Source: Thermacetogenium sp. UBA5472
Lineage (GTDB): Bacteria > Bacillota > DSM-12270 > Thermacetogeniales > Thermacetogeniaceae
Assembly (NCBI GenBank): GCA_002426495.1
Contig: DIQC01000009.1
Span: 25,611 to 47,189 of the forward strand
Length of the DNA stretch: 21,579 nt
Direction: 5' to 3'
In this document: positions 6,488 through 12,916 of the stretch, piece after piece
Numbering within the stretch: the first letter of the stretch is position 1
How the letters are laid out: every line of letters begins with the position of its first letter
Position numbers and translations under genes: made by a program
Notes under the pieces: model-generated
Database searches by the model: none
What the model saw: only the letters and a program-made list of their open reading frames with translations
What the model was told of the DNA's origin: nothing

Positions 6488-8608
6488 TTATTTTTCCGAT
6501 TTTTTGCGTAATGCTCGTACAGCCTCTTTGCGTGAAAGATTGACACGCCCTTGTCTATCAATATCTGTTACTTTAACGATGATCTCGTCCCCTTCTTTGA
6601 CAACATCTCTGACACGATTGACCCTTTTCTCATCTAACTGAGAGATATGCACCAAGCCCTCTTTGCCTGAGGCTCCCATCACTCCTGGAATGACTTCCAC
6701 AAATGCCCCGAAGTCCATCAGCCTGACGACCTTACCTAAATATATTTTCCCAACTTCAACATCCTTGGTAATGGTCTCAATGATATCTACAGCATTTTGT
6801 CCAGCTTCCCCATTTGCAGCGGAGATAAACACACGCCCGTCATCCTCGATGTCGATCTGTGCACCAGTTTCTTCTATGATTTTCCTGATCACTTTGCCCT
6901 GAGGGCCAATTACATCGCGGATTTTCTCGGTATCGATTGTCATGCTGATGATACGTGGCGCATAGGGTGATAAATCAGGTCGCGATTCTGTTATTGCTTC
7001 GTTTATTTTACCCAAAATAAACATCCTACCCTTTTTCGCTTCAACGAGAGCCTGTCTTAAGACTTCTGTAGTCAGTCCCCCCTGGGCTTTGATATCCAAC
7101 TGCAAGGCTGTGATACCTTTGGCTGTTCCGGCAACCTTAAAGTCCATATCGCCCATGGCATCTTCCATGCCCTGGATATCGCTCAAGACAGCGAATCCAT
7201 TTTCCCCTTTGATCAGTCCCATAGCGATACCTGCAACAGGTGCGGAGATAGGAACACCGGCATCCATTAAAGCCAGTGTACTTCCACAGACACTTGCCAT
7301 CGATGATGATCCATTTGATTCCAGCACTTCAGATACAAGTCTGAGCGTATAAGGAAACTGGTCCTCATCTGGTATAACAGGAAGCAATGCTTTTTCTGCC
7401 AGTGCACCATGCCCAATTTCCCTGCGTCCTGGTCCCCTCATAGGTCTTGTTTCACCCACACAATATGATGGGAAGTTATAGTGATGGATGTATCGCTTAC
7501 TCTCATCAAGCCCCAAATCATCCAAGACTTGTTCTTCACGTATTGTTCCTAGTGTTGCCGCGGTTAAAACCTGTGTCTGACCCCTGGTAAAGATACCGCT
7601 CCCATGAGCACGGGGCAGAATCCCTACCTCACTGGTAATTTTCCTAATCTCGTCAGGGCGCCTTCCATCAGGACGCACACCATCCTCAAGGATCATTCCC
7701 CTGACCGTCTCTTTGACCAACGTTGAATAAATTGATTGTACGACTCTCTCCTGTTCCGGATATATCTCAGCAAAGTGCTCTACAGTTTCCTTCTCCAATT
7801 CATCCAGATCATTCTGCCTGGCCAGTTTATCCGGGTTCTTGACAGCAACAGTAACCTTTTCCTGGGCATAACTTCGCAGATCAGCCTCTAGTTGAGGATC
7901 GGGTTCAAATACAGGAACATCAACTTTTTCTTTCCCAATTTCTGCAATTATCTTTTTTTGAAACTGTACAAGTTCCTTAATCGCCTGGTGCCCGAAATTG
8001 ATCCCATTGATAATATCTTCTTCACTAATTTCATTGGCACCTGCCTCAACCATCATCACTGCCTGCTCAGTGCCAGCTAATGTCAGATGCATATCAGTCT
8101 TCTTTTCCTGTTCTACGGTAGGGTTAATTACATACTCCCCATCGACTCTACCGACAATAACCCCTGCTATAGGGCCTTCAAAAGGAATATCGGATACTGA
8201 TAGTGCAGCTGAAGCACCAATCATGGCTGTGATGCTAGGAGAGCAATCCTGGTCGACAGAAAGGATTGTGGCCACTACCTGGACATCATTGCGAAAACCT
8301 TGCGGAAAAAGGGGCCGAATGGGCCTATCGATGAGCCTTGCTGCAAGAATGGCCTTTTCTGTCGGTCTCCCTTCCCTTCTTATAAAACCACCTGGAATCT
8401 TTCCTACAGCATATAGTCGCTCCTCATAATCCACCAGGAGAGGGAAAAAATCAATTCCTTCTCTCGGTTCTTTGGAAATAGTGGCAGTAACCAATGCTAC
8501 CGTATCACCGTAGTGCATCAAAACAGCGCCATTAGCCTGCTTGGCTACCTTGTCAAATTCAAGAATTAAAGGCCTTCCGCCAAGCATCATTTGATACGCT
8601 TCTGGCAT
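6488..8608 (-). CDS. pnp: Polyribonucleotide nucleotidyltransferase (PNPase)
   Basis: Phosphorolytic 3'-5' exoribonuclease of RNA turnover, a trimer in the cytoplasm. The 706-residue protein has two RNase PH-like domains with the family segments GGFIRREGRPTEKAIL and RPDGRRPDEIR, a KH domain (VIGPQGKVIRKIIEETGAQ) and a C-terminal S1 domain. The S1 domain carries about six extra residues (VMGASG) between VIPG and KEGLVHIS, relative to the common VxPGKEGLVHIS. The frame extends to a TTG at 8638, but AAAGGAGG lies within the extension, 9-10 bases before the ATG at 8608, which is therefore the start (MPEAYQMM). A strong RNA hairpin lies between rpsO and pnp. Confidence 0.97.
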   Translation of the reverse strand: MPEAYQMMLGGRPLILEFDKVAKQANGAVLMHYGDTVALVTATISKEPREGIDFFPLLVDYEERLYAVGKIPGGFIRREGRPTEKAILAARLIDRPIRPLFPQGFRNDVQVVATILSVDQDCSPSITAMIGASAALSVSDIPFEGPIAGVIVGRVDGEYVINPTVEQEKKTDMHLTLAGTEQAVMMVEAGANEISEEDIINGINFGHQAIKELVQFQKKIIAEIGKEKVDVPVFEPDPQLEADLRSYAQEKVTVAVKNPDKLARQNDLDELEKETVEHFAEIYPEQERVVQSIYSTLVKETVRGMILEDGVRPDGRRPDEIRKITSEVGILPRAHGSGIFTRGQTQVLTAATLGTIREEQVLDDLGLDESKRYIHHYNFPSYCVGETRPMRGPGRREIGHGALAEKALLPVIPDEDQFPYTLRLVSEVLESNGSSSMASVCGSTLALMDAGVPISAPVAGIAMGLIKGENGFAVLSDIQGMEDAMGDMDFKVAGTAKGITALQLDIKAQGGLTTEVLRQALVEAKKGRMFILGKINEAITESRPDLSPYAPRIISMTIDTEKIRDVIGPQGKVIRKIIEETGAQIDIEDDGRVFISAANGEAGQNAVDIIETITKDVEVGKIYLGKVVRLMDFGAFVEVIPGVMGASGKEGLVHISQLDEKRVNRVRDVVKEGDEIIVKVTDIDRQGRVNLSRKEAVRALRKKSEK

Positions 8609-8640
8609 AAACGTAAAACCTCCTTTTGCTAGTAACAATC

Positions 8641-8666
8641 AGAAAGAGCGGCTATCCGCTCTCTCC
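8641..8666 (-). other. RNA hairpin between rpsO and pnp (attenuator or processing site)
   Basis: In the minus-strand transcript an 11-bp stem forms, AGAGAGAGCGG pairing with CCGCUCUUUCU (one G-U pair) around the loop AUAG. It starts about 20 bases after the rpsO stop and ends 32 bases before the pnp ATG. The downstream sequence is only moderately U-rich, so it may be a weak terminator or attenuator. It may instead be a cleavage and stability element. Hairpins in the rpsO-pnp interval are known in E. coli, where RNase III cleaves one and PNPase autoregulates; the same role here is inference. Confidence 0.65.
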
Positions 8667-8688
8667 CCCTTTTGTTAAACTTGTTATT

Positions 8689-8958
8689 TTAGCGCCGCAG
8701 TCCTAGTTTTTCTACTATAACTCGGTAACGAGCAGGATCATTTTCTTTTAAGTAGTTAAGGAAACCGCGCCTTTGCCCGACCATCTTTAATAATCCCCTG
8801 CGTGAGTGATGATCTTTTTTATGTACTTTCAGGTGCTCTGTCAGATAGTTGATGCGTTCGCTCAGAAGAGCAATCTGCACTTCCGGAGAACCCGTATCCC
8901 CTTCATGAAGCTGGTATTTTTGGATAATATCTTTCTTTACTGCAGAATTATAAGTCAC
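8689..8958 (-). CDS. rpsO: Small ribosomal subunit protein S15
   Basis: Primary 16S rRNA-binding protein of the 30S platform. At 89 residues it has standard length and conserved stretches, including DTGSPEVQIALLSERI, HKKDHHSRRGLL and GQRRGFLNYL. It begins with a GTG at 8958, with AAGGAGGT about 6 bases upstream. The stop of the preceding 78-residue gene lies 12 bases before this GTG, directly against the ribosome-binding site. Translation of the two genes may therefore be linked, and little untranslated room is left for an S15-binding autoregulatory leader. Confidence 0.98.
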   Translation of the reverse strand: MTYNSAVKKDIIQKYQLHEGDTGSPEVQIALLSERINYLTEHLKVHKKDHHSRRGLLKMVGQRRGFLNYLKENDPARYRVIVEKLGLRR

Positions 8959-8970
8959 CCTGTAACCTCC

Positions 8971-9207
8971 TTACTTTTTTAGCGTTCTTTTTCCTATTAT
9001 TGTAACGACTAGCCGTCCCGCCGGTATATCTTTGACAACCAGATCGAACATCCTGCCTGATCTGGCGAAGAATCCACGGAATCTAGCTGCATTTGGGACC
9101 TGTGCCGGTATTTCATGAGCTGCGTTGATAATGTCCTCAATAGTTATTTTGTCCTGTCGAAGGTTATTCAATCTTTTTTTAGCATGTTCCGTTATAATAA
9201 CCTTCAT
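8971..9207 (-). CDS. Small protein of unknown function, DUF4258-like pattern
   Basis: I do not recognise a precise family. The 78-residue protein starts MKVIITEHAKKRL and ends in an LVVTII strand followed by a basic tail. An N-terminal strand, a His-Ala-x2-Arg helix and C-terminal strands with VVTII resemble in outline the small DUF4258 or RelE-like folds, but this is pattern similarity only. It is basic (many Lys and Arg), so nucleic-acid contact is conceivable. The ATG at 9207 has AGGAG 11 bases upstream. Its TAA lies immediately before the rpsO ribosome-binding site, so it is almost certainly co-transcribed with rpsO. No antitoxin-like partner is apparent beside it. Confidence 0.78.
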   Translation of the reverse strand: MKVIITEHAKKRLNNLRQDKITIEDIINAAHEIPAQVPNAARFRGFFARSGRMFDLVVKDIPAGRLVVTIIGKRTLKK

Positions 9208-9315
9208 GTTTATCTGTACTCCTAACCATGAAATGAATGCCAGAACTCGGAGTGGAAACCCCTGACAATGGACTCTATTTCTGATGGTGTCTCTGTTTTA
9301 AGATAGATGTTCATC

Positions 9316-9540
9316 TCAGACACTTGTGTTGTGCATTTCGATCTCCTCTTGAGCGATTATAGCGTACAGAGCATCTTGAAAAGCTGTTGAGAAAGCTCGC
9401 TCAAGCTGAGGTGTTCTAGCATAGAGTTCCTCCAATTCCTTTTTTAAAGTAATAAATTCCTCACTGAGACATATCTGCGCTATTTGCTGAACTACCTTTT
9501 TCAGATCATGATGATACTCGTGGATCACCGGAAGCCCCAA
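9316..9540 (-). CDS. Hypothetical small helical protein
   Basis: Not recognised. The frame is open up to an ATG at 9582, which has no good ribosome-binding site. A strong AAAGGAGG inside it is followed 7 bases later by a TTG at 9540, giving a 74-residue protein starting MGLPVIHEYHHD. I favour this start. The sequence looks almost entirely alpha-helical and fairly acidic, with a charged middle (LKKELEELYARTPQLERAF) that could form a short coiled coil. There is no signal peptide or membrane segment. It lies between ribF and the 78-residue gene, in the same direction. The strong ribosome-binding site supports it as a real gene. Confidence 0.66.
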   Translation of the reverse strand: MGLPVIHEYHHDLKKVVQQIAQICLSEEFITLKKELEELYARTPQLERAFSTAFQDALYAIIAQEEIEMHNTSV

Positions 9541-9629
9541 ATATATTTCCTCCTTTTGACCACGTTTTTTTGATTTTATCATAGTTTATTCTCAATGTAA
9601 ATCTTTCCGCTTTAGCCGGAACCGCCTCT

Positions 9630-10574
9630 TTAAGCCTGCTGTTGTTCCAATTCCTCATAAAACTTTACTGCTATTTCGATGTCCTTTCGAATTTGTTCAA
9701 TTAAATCCTGTTGATTCGCAAATATTTTCTCGTCTCTCAGCCTTTTAACCAGCGTGATTTCAATATCTTTGCCATATACATCTTCCTGAAAATCAAGCAA
9801 ATGTGCTTCAATCAGTCTTTCTCCACAACCAAAGGTGGGCCTGTTCCCAATATTGATCACCGTTAGATGATGACTTCCCTTTAATAACACTTCTCCAAGA
9901 TAGACACCATTCTTGGGAATCAATATATCAACAGGCACTTTCACATTAGCAGTAGGGAACCCCAGCTTTCGCCCCCGCCGGTTTCCAGAAACAATTTTAC
10001 CCTTAAGGATGGGACTGTATCCCAGCAACTCCTTCGCTTGCTCAATGTTCCCGTTAATTAATTCTTGTCTAACTAAAGTGCTGCTGATAGGAACTCCCTG
10101 TAAAAGAACCGGAGGGACAACCTCTACAAAAAAAAACTTTTCCTTTCCGAGAGCACAAAGCAGTTCGGGTGTTCCTACGGCTTTGCTGCCAAAACGGTAA
10201 TCATAACCGACAAATACTCCGGAAACCTGTAGTTCCGCAACCAGTATTTTCTCTATAAACTCTTCCGGTGACAGAGAGGAAAGATTAATATCAAAAGGGA
10301 TGATAATTACATTATCGACTCCCTGCTGTTTTAATATTTCGATTTTTTGATCAGTATTCAGAAGCAGCTTAGGGCTCACTTTTGGATTTAAGACCTGTTG
10401 AGGATGGGGGTTAAAAATCAAAGCTGACGAAAGGGCACCATGTTGATGGGCATATAAGATCATTTTTTGTAGCAGCATCTGGTGGCCTCGATGTACTCCG
10501 TCAAAATTCCCCAGGGCGACTACCAGTTGTTTGTCCTCCAGAGCAATTTTTTCAGTATCCCCAAAGTTGTTCAT
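9630..10574 (-). CDS. ribF: Bifunctional riboflavin kinase / FAD synthetase
   Basis: Converts riboflavin to FMN and FMN to FAD with ATP. The N-terminal FAD synthetase (nucleotidyltransferase) domain shows GNFDGVHRGH (22-31), with the two nucleotide-binding His residues of the HxGH motif. The C-terminal riboflavin kinase domain starts around residue 190 with GNRRGRKLGFPTAN, containing the PTAN motif. At 314 residues it has the usual length. The ATG at 10574 has GAGGG 7 bases upstream. It follows truB after a 54-base AT-rich spacer and precedes two small unknown genes. truB-ribF-rpsO is the standard Firmicutes order. Confidence 0.97.
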   Translation of the reverse strand: MNNFGDTEKIALEDKQLVVALGNFDGVHRGHQMLLQKMILYAHQHGALSSALIFNPHPQQVLNPKVSPKLLLNTDQKIEILKQQGVDNVIIIPFDINLSSLSPEEFIEKILVAELQVSGVFVGYDYRFGSKAVGTPELLCALGKEKFFFVEVVPPVLLQGVPISSTLVRQELINGNIEQAKELLGYSPILKGKIVSGNRRGRKLGFPTANVKVPVDILIPKNGVYLGEVLLKGSHHLTVINIGNRPTFGCGERLIEAHLLDFQEDVYGKDIEITLVKRLRDEKIFANQQDLIEQIRKDIEIAVKFYEELEQQQA

Positions 10575-10595
10575 CTAGTTTCCCTCTTCTTATAA

Positions 10596-10622
10596 TTGAA
10601 ATTATTTTTATATTTGAAATTA
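10596..10622. repeat. Two 9-bp direct repeats in the truB-ribF spacer
   Basis: TTGAAATTA occurs exactly at 10596-10604 and 10614-10622, 18 bases apart, in a very AT-rich 54-base spacer. Repeats at this distance can be protein-binding half-sites, but in such AT-rich DNA they could arise by chance. No convincing promoter was assigned here. Confidence 0.35.
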
Positions 10623-10628
10623 ACAAAA

Positions 10629-11555
10629 TTATTGGAGCTGACAAAACACTTTTTTCGGCTTGTAACACCATTCCCCTGCAGCTGTACAACAGTATTTGCT
10701 GATGGATAATAGCTTACCATCAGGGGAATAAAGACGAACCAACTCAGGCTTGGTATTATTGCCTATCCCACCTAGGATACCTGAAGGAGCAAGTGGCAGA
10801 CCATTTAAAATAGGGGGCACTGCTTTTTCTTTGACAGTGAAAGCAGGCATATCCTCAAGTGCCGAGTCAATGGGAAGCAAAAAAGATAGATCTTCCCTCT
10901 CCCACATCCCCTGAACTTCTTCAAGTGTCAAGGCGTCCTGTAATAGGAAATTGCCGCTAACAGTACGCACCAAAAAAGAGAGGTAAGCGCCACATCCCAA
11001 TTTATCACCGAGCTGTGCGCAAATACTGCGCACATAGGTTCCTTTTGAACATTCCAGATCACATAAAAGGCGCGGATACTTTAATTCATTCTGAAAGCGG
11101 AGCAACTTGATGTCGTAAATATGAACACGCCTGGCCTTGCGTTCAATTTCTTTGCCTTCACGGGCTAGCTGATATAATCTTTTCCCCTGATAACGGACAG
11201 CAGAAACCATGGGAGGAACCTGCTTTATCTCACCCTTAAACTCTTCTAAAACATCGTTTACTACAGAGGGCTCTAATTTGGCATCAGGGGTTCTGTCCAC
11301 TATTTTACCGCCGGCATCATATGTGTCTGTTCTGATACCAAAAGTAAATTCAGCGCGATACTTTTTCGGTTTATTGATCATATATTCTACCACCCGTGTA
11401 CCCTGTCCCACACAGATAGGCAGAACGCCTACTGCACCGGGGTCCAGGGTTCCGGTATGGCCTATTCTTTTAATGCCAAACAGCCGACGCAGAACTGCTA
11501 CAACATCATGGGAGGTTAAACCAGGCGGTTTCAGGACATTGATCAGTCCGTTCAT
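10629..11555 (-). CDS. truB: tRNA pseudouridine-55 synthase
   Basis: Makes pseudouridine 55 in the T-loop of tRNAs. The catalytic motif GHTGTLDP carries Asp38, preceded by the typical N-terminal NVLKPPGLTSHD. The central RNA-binding region and a C-terminal TruB_C domain complete 308 residues, normal for Firmicutes. The frame continues to a TTG at 11573. The ATG at 11555 overlaps the nrnA stop as ATGA and has GGAG 9 bases upstream, and it gives the family N-terminus MNGLINV. The overlap implies translational coupling to nrnA. Confidence 0.97.
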   Translation of the reverse strand: MNGLINVLKPPGLTSHDVVAVLRRLFGIKRIGHTGTLDPGAVGVLPICVGQGTRVVEYMINKPKKYRAEFTFGIRTDTYDAGGKIVDRTPDAKLEPSVVNDVLEEFKGEIKQVPPMVSAVRYQGKRLYQLAREGKEIERKARRVHIYDIKLLRFQNELKYPRLLCDLECSKGTYVRSICAQLGDKLGCGAYLSFLVRTVSGNFLLQDALTLEEVQGMWEREDLSFLLPIDSALEDMPAFTVKEKAVPPILNGLPLAPSGILGGIGNNTKPELVRLYSPDGKLLSISKYCCTAAGEWCYKPKKVFCQLQ

Positions 11556-12544
11556 CTGATCGCTCTCCCACAATATTGATCATATAGTTTTTCCTCTGTT
11601 TTTTGGAGCACAAGATATTCAACTTCCTTGATCTCACCACTGATTATACACCCTGCAGCCCGTTCATGTCCGCCCCCTCCGAAATAAGCTGCTAGTTGGT
11701 TGACATTCAGATAGTCATTTGAACGAAAGCTGACATTAATTTCGCCATTAGTAGCTTCTTTGAAGAGGATTCCCACCTCTACACCCTTTAGGGATTTAAC
11801 ATAATTAATCATCCCTTCAGTATCCTCAACAGAAGCGCCACTGTCCTTTAATGACTTTCGCGTAATGCTCATCCAGGCAATCGTACCACTTTCATTAAGA
11901 GAAAGGGATTCCAATCCGCTAGCCAATAGGTGCAAACTCTCCAGAGATTTTTGCTCATAAAGGTTTCGTTGAATAACCCTGTGCTGTGCCCCACGATCAA
12001 GCAAAAAAGCGGCTGTGCGCAGACTCTTTGCGGTTGTATTTTGCTGCTTGAAAGAGCCGGTATCAGACACTAAAGCAGTATAAAGACATGTGGCAATATC
12101 TGGGGCGATGGATATCCCGGCTTTCTGCAAAAGATCAGCGATTATTTCCCCTGTCGCCGCAGCTTTTGGATCCACAACATTGATATTTCCAAAAAACCGA
12201 TTGCTTATATGGTGGTCTATATTTGCTATATTCTCGGTACGACAGAATACCTCTCTGACACCTTCCCCTATACGGTTTAGATCAGTGCAATCAACTGCTA
12301 TAGCCATGTCAAAACCAGCCAAGTGATCCACAACTTTCTTTATCTGTCGTGCCCCCGGCAAAAATTGAAAGGCAGCTGGAATAGAATGAGGCATGATCAT
12401 TACAACATTTTTACCCATATTGAATAATGCCAAACCAAGCCCTGTCAAAGAACCCAGAGCATCACCATCAGGATTGATATGGGTTGTCATTATATAATTA
12501 TCATACCTCAGCAAAGAATTAACAGCATCATCGATTATATCCAT
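11552..12544 (-). CDS. nrnA: DHH-family phosphoesterase, NrnA-type oligoribonuclease / pAp phosphatase
   Basis: Degrades very short oligoribonucleotides (nanoRNA) and probably dephosphorylates pAp. The 330-residue protein shows the metal-binding HINPDGDALGS (22-32), the family signature D110-H-H and the C-terminal DHHA1 motif GGGGHERAAG. The ATG at 12544 shares its A with the rbfA TGA stop (TGATG), and the end overlaps truB by ATGA. The gene is thus translationally tied on both sides. nrnA between rbfA and truB is an arrangement I associate with Clostridia; B. subtilis lacks it here. Confidence 0.94.
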   Translation of the reverse strand: MDIIDDAVNSLLRYDNYIMTTHINPDGDALGSLTGLGLALFNMGKNVVMIMPHSIPAAFQFLPGARQIKKVVDHLAGFDMAIAVDCTDLNRIGEGVREVFCRTENIANIDHHISNRFFGNINVVDPKAAATGEIIADLLQKAGISIAPDIATCLYTALVSDTGSFKQQNTTAKSLRTAAFLLDRGAQHRVIQRNLYEQKSLESLHLLASGLESLSLNESGTIAWMSITRKSLKDSGASVEDTEGMINYVKSLKGVEVGILFKEATNGEINVSFRSNDYLNVNQLAAYFGGGGHERAAGCIISGEIKEVEYLVLQKTEEKLYDQYCGRAIR

Positions 12545-12903
12545 CAGTTCTCTCGTTCCTTATCTGGTTTCAGATCCTTCAGCATTTGACTAATCTTAAG
12601 ACTATGTTCAATTGATCTGTCTAGTTCAAATAATAGTTCAGGATGATAGTTCAGACGAATCTGTTTTCCTAATTCAGATCTGATAAACCCATTGGCACTC
12701 TGTAAACCTTCTAGGGTTTTTTTCTGCTCTTCCTCTGAGCCCATTACACTGACAAACACTTTAGCATGGCGTAAATCCCTAGAAACATCCACTGCTGTGA
12801 TACTAGTTAACATGTGGACACGCGGATCCTTCAGGCCGGTTTGCAATAGTTCTGTTATCACGCGTTTTATTTCACCGGCGAGGCGGTTGGCACGATAACT
12901 CAC
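12544..12903 (-). CDS. rbfA: 30S ribosome-binding factor A
   Basis: Binds immature 30S subunits and helps late 16S rRNA maturation and cold adaptation. The 119-residue protein has the conserved KH-like fold pattern, with RANRLAGEIKRVI at the start, a KDPRV stretch, VSRDLRHAKVFVSVMG and a late FELDRSIEH. The start is a GTG at 12903; its ribosome-binding site AAGAGGTG overlaps the infB TAA, 13 bases upstream. Its stop overlaps the nrnA start by one base. ylxP, which precedes rbfA in B. subtilis, is absent. Confidence 0.96.
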   Translation of the reverse strand: MSYRANRLAGEIKRVITELLQTGLKDPRVHMLTSITAVDVSRDLRHAKVFVSVMGSEEEQKKTLEGLQSANGFIRSELGKQIRLNYHPELLFELDRSIEHSLKISQMLKDLKPDKEREN

Positions 12904-12916
12904 AAGCTATCACCTC

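Noticed and set aside
7998..8429. Open frame of 143 codons on the plus strand
   Set aside because: It lies wholly antisense to the strongly conserved first RNase PH domain of pnp and has no ribosome-binding site or family resemblance; it is a shadow frame.
8971..9582. The two small genes as a toxin-antitoxin pair
   Set aside because: They are separated by about 108 bases, neither resembles a DNA-binding antitoxin, and the context is a housekeeping operon; the fold resemblance of one to RelE-like proteins is too vague.
11209..11559. 116-codon plus-strand frame
   Set aside because: Antisense to the catalytic half of truB; no independent support.
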